Positions 1 through 8,717 of a stretch of 64,000 nucleotides of DNA are shown one piece after another (position 1 is the stretch's first letter; every line of letters begins with the position of its first letter). The position numbers were made by a program, and so were the translations under genes. The DNA is taken from positions 124,001 to 188,000 of the forward strand of contig NZ_MSIG01000005.1 in the NCBI RefSeq assembly GCF_001927285.1, in the 5' to 3' direction. Under the pieces are notes generated by a model that did no database searches, was not told the origin of the DNA, and saw only the letters and a list, made by a program, of their open reading frames with translations. This DNA comes from Mongoliimonas terrestris. GTDB lineage: Bacteria > Pseudomonadota > Alphaproteobacteria > Rhizobiales > Pleomorphomonadaceae.

Positions 1-3000
1 GCGATGTTCTCCTGCAGGCGGTCGCCGCGGGTGTTGATCGCGGTGGCGATCTCCGCCCCGATCGACGACAGGCGCTCCGCCAGCCCATTCTTGGAGGTGT
101 CGAGGACGCCCTCCACCGACTGGGTGACCTGATCCACCAGGGTGCGGATGGCGTTGGCGCGCTCGTCGAGGAGACGGGCGATCTCCAGGCTCGAGGTGTC
201 GAGCCGGGTCGTGATCTCCGTCGCGTCCGACACGGTGCGGGCGAGCGTCTCGCGGGCGTGCTCGGTCTCGGTGACGAGCGTGGTGGTGATCTCGCCGAGG
301 CGGCTCGTCAGGTTCTCCTGCAGCGCGGCGGCGCGGCTGTCGAGGGTCTCGGCCACCTCGAACACCTTGGCGCCGAGGGCGAGGTTGATCTCGCCGATCT
401 TGCCGGCCAGTTGCTCGGTGAAGGCTTCCGTCCGGTCGTTGAGCGAACCGGTGACCGCGTCCAGGCGGCCCTCCAGCGCCGTCACCATCTCGGACTGGCC
501 GGTGGAGAAGGTCTGGGCGAGGTCGCGGGTGCGGGCGAGCAGCGTCTCGCTGATCTGGCGGGCGCGGTTGTCGAGCGTCCGGTCGAGGTCCGAGGTGCGG
601 CCGACCAGAGTGTCGAGGAGAGTGACGGCGCGGCCCGAGACGATCTCGTCCAGCGCCTTGATGCGCTCCTCGAAGGTCGCCGACAGGGTTTCCGTGCGGT
701 CGTCGAGCACGTCGGTGATGCGGTTGCCCGCCACCGTGACGGTCTCGGCCAGCGCGTCGCTGCGGGCGCTGATCGTGCGGGCGATCTCCGCGCCGACGAC
801 GGCGAGGCGTTCGGAGAACTGCTCGCCGGAGCCGCTCAGCAGCGTCTCCGCCGACTGCGCCGCCTGGTCGATCAGGCCGCGCATGGCGTGGGTGCGGTCG
901 TCGAGGACGCGGGCGACTTCGCTGCTGGTCTCGGCGATCCGGTCGGCGAGGGCGCTGCCGTTGACCGTGATGGCCGTGCGCATGTCCTCGCCGGTGAGCG
1001 ACAGGCGGTTGACGAGTTCGGTGCCGCGCGCGGCGATCTCGCCGGTGATGCGGCCGCCGGTCTCGTCCAGCCGGTCGGTGATCTCGCCGCCGCGGATGGC
1101 GAGGTCGACGATGACGCTCTCGCCGGTGGTGCGTAGCGTGCTGTTGATCTCGTCCATGCGGGCGGCGATCGTCTCGGAGAGCTCCGCGCCCGACCGGTTG
1201 ACGGCCTCGCTGATCTCCACGGCCCTTGCGGCGAACTCGTCCGCGAAGCCGCGACCGGTGCGCTGCAGGGTGTCGGTCGCCTCGGCGCCGCGGATCTCGA
1301 TGGTGGAGCCGATCTCCGCCGCGGTGCGGACGAGGGTGTCCTCCAGCGAGCGGGTGTGCTGGTCGAGCGTGCCGGCAAGATCCGCCGAGCGGGTCTCCAG
1401 CGCGCGCGCCAGGTTGTCGGTCCGCTCCTCGATGGTGCGGGCGAGAATGCCGGTGCGGTCCTCCAGCGTCACCGCCATGTGGTCGGTGCGCTCGGCGATG
1501 GTGTCGGCGAGAACGCCGGTGCGCTCGCCGATCGTGTCGGCCAGGACGGTCGTCCGCTCGGCGATGGTGGTCTCCAGCGCGTGGGTGCGCTCGCCGATGG
1601 TGTCGGCAAGGGCCGCCGTACGGGCCGCGATCGTGTCGGTGAGCGTCGCCGTGCGGGCGTCGAGCGTGCTCGCCAGGGCGTCGGTCCGATCGGTGAGCGC
1701 GGAGGCGAGCACCAGGGTGCGCTCCGCCAGCGTGTCCGCCAGGGCGCCGGTGCGCTCGCCGAGGGCCGCCGACAGCACGTCGGTGCGCTCCGCGATCGTC
1801 TCGGCGAGAACCGCGGTGCGCTCCCCGATCGTCTCTGACAGGTGGCTGGTCTGAGCCTCGATGGCGCCTGAAAGCGCGGTCGACCGCTCCTCCAGCGCGC
1901 CCGACAGCGCCAGGGTGCTGGACTGCAGCGCGTCGGTGAGGGCCGCGGTGCGGTCCTCCAGGGCGATGGAGAGCGTGCCGGTGCGGGTCTCCAGCGTGTT
2001 GGCGAGGAGGCCGGTGCGCTCGTCGATGGCCACCACGATGGCGTCCGACCGGTCGCCGAGGATGCGCTCCAGCTCCGCGGTGCGGTTGGAGAGGGTGGAG
2101 CCGATCTCCTCGGCGCGCACCGCGAGCGTGGTGCCCAGGCGCTCGGTCTGCTCCTGCACGGCGGAGGTCAGGCGGGCGCCCTGCTCGGCGAGCGTCAGGT
2201 TGAGGTCGCTGCCCCGGTTGGCCAGCTCTTCCGTCACGGTCGCGCCGGTCTCGGCGAGGCGGGCGTTGATGGCCTCGCTCTGCACCGTCAGCGTGCTGAC
2301 GATCTCCTGGCCGCGGCTCGACAGCTCGTTCGCCACGTCGGAGCCGATCATGGCGAACCGGTCGACGAAGGCGGTGGTGTCGGCGGTGAGCCGGGCGGTG
2401 ATGTCCTGGCCGGCGGTCTCCAGGCGCACCGCGAAGGCGTCGCCGCGCTCGGTCACGGCGGTGATCATGCCGCGCCCGGCGCCGTCGAAGGCGTTGGTCA
2501 GTTGGTCGGCCTTGTCGCCGATTTCGCGGCTGAGATCGCGGGCGGTGGCCTCCAGGCGGCCGGTGATCATGTCGCCGGCGATGCGGATCTCCTCGGCGAG
2601 GCCCTGGTGGGCGCCGGCGATCGACGAGCGCACCCGCTCGGCATTGGTGACGACCGCCTCGCGCTGGGTGATCAGCTCCTCGATCAGGCCGCGGATGCGG
2701 ATTTCGTTTTCCGAATAGCTGCGCTCCAGCGCCGCAACCTCGTTGTGGACGAGCACCTCCAACTCGCTCGCCCGGGCCAGCGCCCGCTCCACGCCGTCGC
2801 CCATGGCGGCGACCTCGCGGCGGATCGCCTGACCGACGGTCACCACATTCTCCTTGGCGACCGCCTCCGGCTCGGCAAGGCGCACGGCCACCTCGGCCAG
2901 AGCCCGGGCCGCCACGCGCATGTCCTGCGCGCGCCAGATCATGATGCCGATGGCCCAGAAGAGCAGGATGGGCAGGATGATGCCGAGGCCGAACAGCAGC

Positions 3001-3458
3001 ACGTCGGGCCGGCGCAGCAGTTCCGGGAAGGGCGTCGCGGCGGCCAGCACCGGGGCGAGCGCCTGGGAGGCGAGCCAGAGGCCGCCGGCCGCCCACAGGA
3101 AGGAGACGATCAGGCAGATCCAGAACGGCGTGGACGAGGGCCGGCGCTGGATCTGGTAGAGCACGTTCGCCGCCGAGCGGCGGTCGTCGTTGGCGGGGGT
3201 GCGCGGACGGGTCAGGCCCGAACGCGGGGCTTCCGGCTCGTTCGCCGGCTCGCCGAGGCCGCGGGGCGGCTGCGGGGGCGGCGGCGGAGCATCCACCCGG
3301 GCGCGACTTGCCTGCGGCTTTTGGTCGGGCTCGCCAAAGAGTTCGGTGTCGAAGCCGCTCGGGTCGGTGTCGGCGGTACCGAAGTCGATCTTCAGCGCCT
3401 CCTCGACCGCGGAGAGGGCCGCTTCCGCCGGATCCGTCACTTTGGTGTTCTTCGCCAT
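1..3458 (-). CDS. gpr: Giant coiled-coil membrane protein, GPR (growth pole ring)-like, C-terminus outside window
   Basis: About 1152 codons are visible and the 3' end runs off the window. The start is ATG at 3458 behind a G-rich GAGGGGACC stretch. The protein begins with an acidic, proline-rich cytoplasmic tail (residues 1-110). Two predicted membrane helices follow (about 112-132 and 153-175), then an unbroken alpha-helical region to the window edge. That region includes about 24 consecutive 11-residue repeats of the form T-(I/L)-x-E-R-T-x-x-L-A-x. This architecture (N-terminal membrane hairpin plus very long apolipoprotein-like helical repeats) matches the roughly 2100-residue GPR protein of Agrobacterium tumefaciens, which forms a ring at the growth pole and is needed for polar growth. 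Assignment is by architecture, not alignment. A generic kinesin-like or structural coiled-coil annotation is the alternative. A perfect CtrA box lies 270 bp upstream. Confidence 0.65.
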   Translation of the reverse strand, partial: MAKNTKVTDPAEAALSAVEEALKIDFGTADTDPSGFDTELFGEPDQKPQASRARVDAPPPPPQPPRGLGEPANEPEAPRSGLTRPRTPANDDRRSAANVLYQIQRRPSSTPFWICLIVSFLWAAGGLWLASQALAPVLAAATPFPELLRRPDVLLFGLGIILPILLFWAIGIMIWRAQDMRVAARALAEVAVRLAEPEAVAKENVVTVGQAIRREVAAMGDGVERALARASELEVLVHNEVAALERSYSENEIRIRGLIEELITQREAVVTNAERVRSSIAGAHQGLAEEIRIAGDMITGRLEATARDLSREIGDKADQLTNAFDGAGRGMITAVTERGDAFAVRLETAGQDITARLTADTTAFVDRFAMIGSDVANELSSRGQEIVSTLTVQSEAINARLAETGATVTEELANRGSDLNLTLAEQGARLTSAVQEQTERLGTTLAVRAEEIGSTLSNRTAELERILGDRSDAIVVAIDERTGLLANTLETRTGTLSIALEDRTAALTDALQSSTLALSGALEERSTALSGAIEAQTSHLSETIGERTAVLAETIAERTDVLSAALGERTGALADTLAERTLVLASALTDRTDALASTLDARTATLTDTIAARTAALADTIGERTHALETTIAERTTVLADTIGERTGVLADTIAERTDHMAVTLEDRTGILARTIEERTDNLARALETRSADLAGTLDQHTRSLEDTLVRTAAEIGSTIEIRGAEATDTLQRTGRGFADEFAARAVEISEAVNRSGAELSETIAARMDEINSTLRTTGESVIVDLAIRGGEITDRLDETGGRITGEIAARGTELVNRLSLTGEDMRTAITVNGSALADRIAETSSEVARVLDDRTHAMRGLIDQAAQSAETLLSGSGEQFSERLAVVGAEIARTISARSDALAETVTVAGNRITDVLDDRTETLSATFEERIKALDEIVSGRAVTLLDTLVGRTSDLDRTLDNRARQISETLLARTRDLAQTFSTGQSEMVTALEGRLDAVTGSLNDRTEAFTEQLAGKIGEINLALGAKVFEVAETLDSRAAALQENLTSRLGEITTTLVTETEHARETLARTVSDATEITTRLDTSSLEIARLLDERANAIRTLVDQVTQSVEGVLDTSKNGLAERLSSIGAEIATAINTRGDRLQENI
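1337..2133 (-). repeat. 33-bp in-frame tandem repeats encoding hendecads
   Basis: Within the GPR-like gene the translated sequence repeats with a period of exactly 11 residues (33 bp) for about 24 units. Typical units are TIAERTTVLAD, TIGERTGVLAD and TLDARTATLTD. Position 1 is T or A, position 2 I or L, position 5 mostly R, position 6 mostly T and position 9 L. Degenerate units continue on both sides. Hendecad periodicity (11/3) suits a nearly straight or slightly right-handed coiled coil, or an amphipathic surface helix. Confidence 0.85.
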
Positions 3459-3727
3459 GGTCCCCTGGTCCCCTCGCGTCCGTACTCGATCACAGACCGG
3501 CCGCTTCTCCCGAAGCCGGGTCGCCGCCATCACCGAAGTCGCCAGGGGCGGGATTGTTCGTGGCCTCCGAACCTTTCCGCGCCCGCGGCGACCGGCTCGC
3601 CCGCGATATCAGCCGGGGGAGCTAACTCCCCACAGGCAAACGACACCCGGGCAGACGGCGCTGCCTCTACCGTAATGGCACAAGGACCCATTCCGAACAA
3701 GAAATGGGCTTCCGACGACCCCGGTTG

Positions 3728-3742
3728 TTAACATGCGGTTAA
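3728..3742. promoter_or_regulatory. Perfect CtrA box TTAA-N7-TTAA
   Basis: TTAA at 3728-3731 and TTAA at 3739-3742 are separated by exactly 7 bases, the full CtrA consensus of alphaproteobacteria. The site is 270 bp upstream of the GPR-like start and 420 bp upstream of the HPt gene. Assignment of the site to either gene is inference. Confidence 0.6.
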
Positions 3743-4006
3743 CTGCGATCGTCAGCCGAGCGGGCTGCGGCGGCCAAGCCCTGGCGTCGCCGCAACGCTT
3801 CCATAATACTGGCGGGGTCCCGTCGCAGAAGAAAGCCCCCGCGGCGAGCGCCCGCCCGGCGCCTTCCCTTAAAAACGTTGAGGTTCCCGGGCCTTCCCGC
3901 CCTCGGGAAGCGGACGCGGGCCCATCCCGCCGCCCGCTCTGCCGGTGCCGCGCGGGCCACTCGTCCGCGGCCGGCTGGGCCGCTCGCGAGGACCCTGGCC
4001 GGTTCG

Positions 4007-4024
4007 TTAAGGACCATTAACCAT
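4007..4024. promoter_or_regulatory. CtrA-like TTAA-N6-TTAACCAT
   Basis: Two TTAA halves are separated by 6 rather than 7 bases. The second half reads TTAACCAT, which resembles the well-known Caulobacter half site. It lies about 138 bp upstream of the HPt gene. The spacing is off by one, so this is a weaker candidate. Confidence 0.35.
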
Positions 4025-4161
4025 ATCCGCAAAAACCTGCCGCCGCGGGCCCTGCCGGCCCTCCCGCCGGCCCGGTCTTAAGCGATCGGAAGGCGCCGCC
4101 CGTCCAATCTCCCCCCAGTCCGCCCGTCACGGCGGGCGATCGACGTGCCAGGGGAGTGCCC

Positions 4162-4527
4162 ATGACCAACGCCGTTCTGAAGCCAGCCGCCGTCGACGAC
4201 GATTCGGCCGCCCGGCCGGTGGATCTCGCCCATCTGGCGCGGCAGACCCACGGCAACCGGGACCTGGAGCGCGAGGTCCTGCACCTTTTCCTGATCCAGT
4301 CCGAGCGCCTCATGAAACGCCTTCTGGCCGCCGACGGCGTCCGCTCCGAGCTCGCCCACGCCCTCGTCGGCTCCGCCCGCGGCATCGGCGCGTGGACGGT
4401 CGCCGACATCGCCGCCACCGTCGAGACCGCGTCCCGGCACGATCCGCAGGGCGGCGCCGAAGCCCTGGCGGAGCTCGCGCGGGCGGTGTTCGCCGCCAAC
4501 GCCTACATCCGCACCGTGATCGTCTGA
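4162..4527 (+). CDS. HPt domain protein (histidine phosphotransfer)
   Basis: This is a 121-residue soluble protein made essentially of one HPt four-helix domain. The segment [12 protein letters not shown] carries the phospho-accepting histidine (His66) in the canonical H-x-L-x-G-(S/A)-A-x-x-x-G-A context, so it should pass phosphate between receiver domains. ATG at 4162 is preferred over an in-frame GTG at 4156 because AGGGGAG at 4150-4156 is correctly placed as its ribosome site. The gene is alone, with no kinase or receiver gene beside it, so the partner is unknown. It is too small to be ChpT. A CtrA-like site lies upstream. Confidence 0.8.
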   Translation: MTNAVLKPAAVDDDSAARPVDLAHLARQTHGNRDLEREVLHLFLIQSERLMKRLLAADGVRSELAHALVGSARGIGAWTVADIAATVETASRHDPQGGAEALAELARAVFAANAYIRTVIV

Positions 4528-4666
4528 CCGCCGGCCGTCCTCGCCGGACGGGTCGGGCCGCGCGCCCTCAAGGCGATTGCGCTGCCGCATCCGCTTGACG
4601 CGGCGCCCGCGGGTCTATTTTTTGGGGCCACCAGACCACGCCTGCCCCTTAGGAAGCACCCCGACG

Positions 4667-4987
4667 ATGCCCAAGATCACCTACGTCGCGTTCGACGGCG
4701 CCACCTACGACGTGGAGGCGCCCGTCGGCTCCACCGTGATGGAGAACGCGATCAAGCATATGGTGCCGGGCATCGAGGCGGAATGCGGCGGCGCCTGCGC
4801 CTGCGCCACCTGCCATGTCTACGTGGACGAAGCCTGGGCCGAGGCGGTGGGCACGCCCGAGCCCATGGAGGAGGACATGCTCGACTTCGCCTTCGACGTC
4901 CGCCCCACCTCCCGCCTCTCCTGCCAGATCAAGGTGAAGCCCGAGTACGACGGTCTCGTGGTGCGCGTCCCGGAACGGCAGGCCTGA
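4667..4987 (+). CDS. 2Fe-2S ferredoxin (adrenodoxin type)
   Basis: The protein has 106 residues. Cysteines at 40, 46, 49 and 86 form the C-x5-C-x2-C...C pattern of adrenodoxin-like vertebrate/proteobacterial [2Fe-2S] ferredoxins, with the characteristic [14 protein letters not shown] segment. It is a small cytosolic electron carrier. Family members serve cytochrome P450s, Fe-S assembly or Rieske oxygenases. No reductase is adjacent. A P450 gene is present at 57.6 kb and might be a client, but distance gives no support. It is convergent with the downstream ligase gene (37-bp gap). Confidence 0.9.
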   Translation: MPKITYVAFDGATYDVEAPVGSTVMENAIKHMVPGIEAECGGACACATCHVYVDEAWAEAVGTPEPMEEDMLDFAFDVRPTSRLSCQIKVKPEYDGLVVRVPERQA

Positions 4988-5024
4988 GCGGGCCGGGCCT
5001 ACCTCCACGTTCGGGCGCGTCTGA

Positions 5025-6404
5025 TCACACGTTCAGCAGCAGATACTCCCGCTCCCAGCTCGAGATCACCCGGTTGTAGAGGCGCCATTCCAGGCGCTTC
5101 ACGTCGATGTAGGCCTCCACGAAGCGGGGGCCGAGGACGCGGCGGAGGGGTTCGCAGGCTTCCAGTTCGGCGAGTGCGTCGGAAAGGTGGGAGGGCAGCG
5201 AGACGCCGAGGGTATGGGCGTCGATCTCCACCACCGGCTCCGGATCGATCGCCTCCTCCAGGCCAAGCAGGCCGCAGGCGAGGGTGGCCGCCATGGCGAT
5301 GTAGGGGTTGCTGTCCGCGCCGATCACCCGGTTCTCCACCCGGCGCGACTCCGGACCGCTGTCAGGCACGCGCAGGCCGCAGGTGCGGTTGTCGCGGCCC
5401 CAGTGCACGTTGATCGGCGCATCGGATTCCAGGCGGATGCGCCGGTAGCTGTTCACATTGGGGCAGAAGAGGCTCATGGCCGTCGGTACGTAGCGCTGCA
5501 GGCCGCCGATGTAGTGGAGTAGCGCCGGGCTGTCGCTGCCGTCGGGCTCGGAGAAGATGTTGCTTCCGTCGGAGATCCGCACGATCGACTGGTGGATGTG
5601 GGTGGCCGAGCCCGGCATGTCCTGATGCGGCATGGCCATGAAGGTCGCCACCATCCGGTGCCGGCGGGCGGCGAGGCGGGCGGTGCGCTTGAAGAGGAAG
5701 GTCTGGTCGGCCCGTTCGATCGGGTCGCCGTGCCGGAAGTTCATCTCCAGCTGCGCCGGTCCGGCCTCGTGCGCCATGGTGGCGATCTCGATGCGCGACG
5801 CCTCGCAGTGGTCGTACATCAGGTTGACCACGTGGTCGAAGTCGTTGGCGTGCTCGATGCCGTAGGCCTGGCGCCCGCTCTCCTTGCGGCCGGAGAGGCC
5901 GATCGGCACGGAAAGCGGCAGGTCAGGATCGTCATTCTCTGCCGTCAGGTAAAATTCCAGCTCCGGCGCCACCACGGGCCTCAGACCCCGCTCCGCGTAG
6001 AGGTCGAGCACCCGGCGCAGCACCTGCCGTGGTGCGAAGTCCACCGGCCGGCCGTCGGCGAAGAAGCAGTCGCAGATCACCTGGGCGGTCGGCTCCTCGT
6101 ACCAGGGCACCACCCGGAGCGTCGTCAGGTCGGGCACGCAGCGCACATCCCGGTCGAGCGGGTTCACCACCTTGCTGCCGTCGGCGCTGTCGCCCGTCAC
6201 CGCTTGGAAGAAGACGAACTCCGGCAGCCGGACGCCCTCCTCGATGATGCGGATGAAGTCTTCCCGGGGCACGATCTTGCCGCGCATGATGCCGTTCATG
6301 TCCGGCACGATGCACTCCACCTCGTCGATGCGGTTCTCCCGCAGCCAGAGAATGGCATCGGCCGGATTGGTGAGGCGGACGGGAGGCGTGGTCGGGTGCG
6401 CCAT
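5025..6404 (-). CDS. Glutamine synthetase family protein (PuuA-like gamma-glutamyl ligase)
   Basis: The protein has 459 residues, the usual length of class III/PuuA-like glutamine synthetases. Seen motifs include a catalytic-core ELEFYL strand, the HIHQS segment, NSYRRI, and RVENRVIGADSNPYIAMAA near the C terminus (ATP and metal site region). The family ligates glutamate to an amine with ATP; PuuA uses putrescine. No other put/puu gene is nearby, so the amine substrate is not established. ATG at 6404 gives a start MAHPTTPPV typical of the family. Confidence 0.85.
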   Translation of the reverse strand: MAHPTTPPVRLTNPADAILWLRENRIDEVECIVPDMNGIMRGKIVPREDFIRIIEEGVRLPEFVFFQAVTGDSADGSKVVNPLDRDVRCVPDLTTLRVVPWYEEPTAQVICDCFFADGRPVDFAPRQVLRRVLDLYAERGLRPVVAPELEFYLTAENDDPDLPLSVPIGLSGRKESGRQAYGIEHANDFDHVVNLMYDHCEASRIEIATMAHEAGPAQLEMNFRHGDPIERADQTFLFKRTARLAARRHRMVATFMAMPHQDMPGSATHIHQSIVRISDGSNIFSEPDGSDSPALLHYIGGLQRYVPTAMSLFCPNVNSYRRIRLESDAPINVHWGRDNRTCGLRVPDSGPESRRVENRVIGADSNPYIAMAATLACGLLGLEEAIDPEPVVEIDAHTLGVSLPSHLSDALAELEACEPLRRVLGPRFVEAYIDVKRLEWRLYNRVISSWEREYLLLNV

Positions 6405-6444
6405 GGTCGGCGGGATCCTCGGATGAGTCGCTGTGATCAGAGAC

Positions 6445-6468
6445 TAGAGCGCTTTCCGACCTGACGGA
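6445..6468. repeat. Dispersed repeat, copy 1 (TAGAGCGCTTTCC core)
   Basis: Intergenic 24-mer with core TAGAGCGCTTTCC. It matches the copy at 61688-61711 except at two positions (R and Y transitions). It lies between the ligase gene and the GGDEF-EAL gene, just upstream of the ligase start. I recall this type of sequence as a common intergenic repeat in Hyphomicrobiales genomes; that needs a search. Confidence 0.6.
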
Positions 6469-6614
6469 ATCGGCAGCTCCACAAGAAGACGGTCTGGACC
6501 TGAAGATACGGACCGGTCCGCTCGTCGCCGAGCGGCTTCAAGCCGGATCGCCGACCGCTCCGCGGCCGGACCGGCCGAGAAGGACCGCCGCCGCGCGTTC
6601 TGGCGGTGGCGCGC

Positions 6615-8591
6615 TCAGATCTTGGCCGAGGACCGCGCTCCGATCCGGCGCGCGTCGGGCAGCATCGGCTCCCTGACGGCACGAACCGGGCGCTCGAACG
6701 CGTCCCGCCACGGGAGAAGGTCCTCCGCGGGCATCGGCCGCGCGAACAGGAAGCCCTGCACGAAGCGGCAGCCGAGGTCCTTCAGGAAGGCCAGATCGGC
6801 CTCGGTTTCCACGCCTTCCACCAGCGTCTCGACGCCGATCGAATGGGCAAGACGCAGCATGCTGCCGATGATCTTGCTGCGCGCCGCCGCGTCGGTTTCG
6901 CGCAGGAAGGAGCGGTCGATCTTCAGCATCGCCGGCCGCATCCGCGTCATGTAAGCGATGTTGGAGTAGCCGGTGCCGAAATCGTCGAGGGCGAGGCGGA
7001 TGCCCATGGCGGCGAAGTCGGCGAGGTTGGCCCGCACGGCCGCATTGTCGGCGAGGAAGACGCCTTCGGTGATCTCCAGTTCCAGGAAGCCGGACGGGAT
7101 CTTGTGGCGGTTCAGGACGTCGGCCACCGTGCGGGCGAGGGTGCTCCGCTGAAAGTGCCGCGCGGAGATGTTGACCGAGAGCCGCGGCGGCGACGCGCCG
7201 GTCTCCAGCCACTTGGCGATCGTGCGGCAGGCGGTTTCCAGCACCATGCAGTCGATCTCGACGATGAGGTCGGATCGTTCGGCGATGGCGATGAACTCGC
7301 CCGGCTGCATCGCTTCGCCGGTGTCCGGGTTCGTCCAGCGGATCAGGCCCTCGGCGCCGACCATGCGCCCCGTCACGAGGTCCACCTGCGGCTGCCAGAG
7401 GAGATGCATCTGCTCGTCCGCGAGCGCCCGGCGAAGGCCGGCGCGGGTCCGGTCCACCGCGTCCCGGCGCGTCTTGATGGCCGGCTCGAACATCACGATC
7501 CGCCGCTTCCCGAGATCCTTTCCCTCGTAGAGCGCCAGGTCCGCCTTGAGGAGCACGTCCGCGAGCGTCGGCCCGTCGTCCGGCCAGATCGCCAGCCCGC
7601 CGCTCAACTGACCGTCGATGTCGTCCTGGTCGACGGTGACGCGGATCGGGTGCGCGTTCGCCGCGGCCATGCACTGCAGGATTTCGGCCCTGGTCTTGTC
7701 GCCGCACGGCCACGCGGCCACGAACTCGTCGCCGCCCCAGCGCGCCGCCTTGGCGCCGGCGGGCAGTTCGGCGCGCAGCCACGCGGACACCGCCTTCAGC
7801 AGCCGGTCTCCGGCGGCATGGCCGTAGCGGTCGTTGACCGTCTTGAAGTCGTCCAGGTCGATCACCGCCAGCACGTGCCGGCCCCGTTCCACCGGTTCGT
7901 CCATCCAATTCGTGAAGGCCCGCCGGTTGGGCAGACCGGTCAGGACGTCCTGGTTCAGGGCCGTCGCCATCTGCGCGTGGTGCCGCCGGTGGGAGACGAG
8001 GAGCACCAGCACGCCCATGGCCAGCACCGACAGGATCGCGATGCTGACCACCACCTTGACCTTGAGCTTTCCCATCTCCGCCTGCTGGCGGTTGATGGCC
8101 CGGTCGGTCCCGACCTCGATTTCCAGCACGTAGGCCGAGAGCGCATCGAGCAGCCGGTCATTGGCCTCGATGATCGGTTGGATGGTATCCCGTCGAACGG
8201 GCCTTCCGCCTTCAAGGAGACCCGTCAGGCGCGCCTGCACGTCCCCGGCCAGCCCCTGCAGCGCCACGAACGCGTCGGTCCGCGTTGGGCTGGCGTGAAC
8301 CTGGAAGACCTCGAACCGATTGTGGAGGTCGTTGGCCGCCCGCCGCAGGATCGCCATCCCGTCGGGTCCGGCGGCGCCGGCGACGAGCGCGTCGAGCACC
8401 GTGCCGACCGTCACCACCTCGGCATAGGCGTAGCGCAAGCCGCGGATCTTGTAGAAGCCGTAGGCCGGCAGGTCCTCTTCCACCTCCGAGAGATCGTTCC
8501 AGCTGATGATCGCGGGTCCGGCGGCCAACGCGAGGGAGAAGATCAACCCCAGGTACAGGAACAGCCGATCGGTCCGGCTCGAACGCACCAT
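6615..8591 (-). CDS. GGDEF-EAL protein (cyclic-di-GMP turnover), membrane sensor
   Basis: The protein has 658 residues. Two membrane helices (about 9-29 and 178-200) flank a periplasmic helical sensor region. A GGDEF domain follows (GGDEF intact at 286-290), then an EAL domain. In the EAL domain the signature is AEGLIRW, so the acidic residue is kept but Ala is Gly. NISARHF, LEITEG, LALDDFGTGYSN, LKIDRSFL and the VEGVETE loop are all present, so phosphodiesterase activity is likely. No RxxD inhibitory site is seen before GGDEF. Both activities may be present. A flagellar-motility link is plausible from c-di-GMP biology but not shown. Confidence 0.9.
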   Translation of the reverse strand: MVRSSRTDRLFLYLGLIFSLALAAGPAIISWNDLSEVEEDLPAYGFYKIRGLRYAYAEVVTVGTVLDALVAGAAGPDGMAILRRAANDLHNRFEVFQVHASPTRTDAFVALQGLAGDVQARLTGLLEGGRPVRRDTIQPIIEANDRLLDALSAYVLEIEVGTDRAINRQQAEMGKLKVKVVVSIAILSVLAMGVLVLLVSHRRHHAQMATALNQDVLTGLPNRRAFTNWMDEPVERGRHVLAVIDLDDFKTVNDRYGHAAGDRLLKAVSAWLRAELPAGAKAARWGGDEFVAAWPCGDKTRAEILQCMAAANAHPIRVTVDQDDIDGQLSGGLAIWPDDGPTLADVLLKADLALYEGKDLGKRRIVMFEPAIKTRRDAVDRTRAGLRRALADEQMHLLWQPQVDLVTGRMVGAEGLIRWTNPDTGEAMQPGEFIAIAERSDLIVEIDCMVLETACRTIAKWLETGASPPRLSVNISARHFQRSTLARTVADVLNRHKIPSGFLELEITEGVFLADNAAVRANLADFAAMGIRLALDDFGTGYSNIAYMTRMRPAMLKIDRSFLRETDAAARSKIIGSMLRLAHSIGVETLVEGVETEADLAFLKDLGCRFVQGFLFARPMPAEDLLPWRDAFERPVRAVREPMLPDARRIGARSSAKI

Positions 8592-8717
8592 TGCCGGCCC
8601 TCCTGAGGCATGGGCTCACTCATCGGCTCAGAATAAGTCCCCATGCAGAAACAAACAATGAATCTGTTCATCTCCGCGCAATGATCGTAGTTATGCTATG
8701 TCTGTTGGATCCTATCG
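8592..8717. other. AT-richer gap upstream of GGDEF-EAL gene
   Basis: This 126-bp gap is clearly less GC-rich than its surroundings and probably carries the promoter of the GGDEF-EAL gene. I see no exact operator motif in it. Confidence 0.4.

Larger units (their letters stand above)
3459..4161. other. Divergent intergenic region between GPR-like gene and HPt gene
   Basis: This 703-bp region separates two divergent genes. It contains a perfect CtrA box (3728-3742) and a spaced TTAA pair (4007-4024), listed separately. Short open frames on both strands (for example 3739-4032) show GC-driven codon bias without recognisable protein features, and I do not call them genes. Confidence 0.6.

Noticed and set aside
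142..2718. Long plus-strand frames opposite the GPR-like gene
   Set aside because: Their Ser/Arg/Val repeats are the mirror of the 33-bp hendecad array on the minus strand, not an independent repeat protein.
3739..4032. Small open frames in the gpr-HPt intergenic region
   Set aside because: They lack ribosome sites and protein features, and overlap regulatory motifs. High GC alone keeps these frames open.
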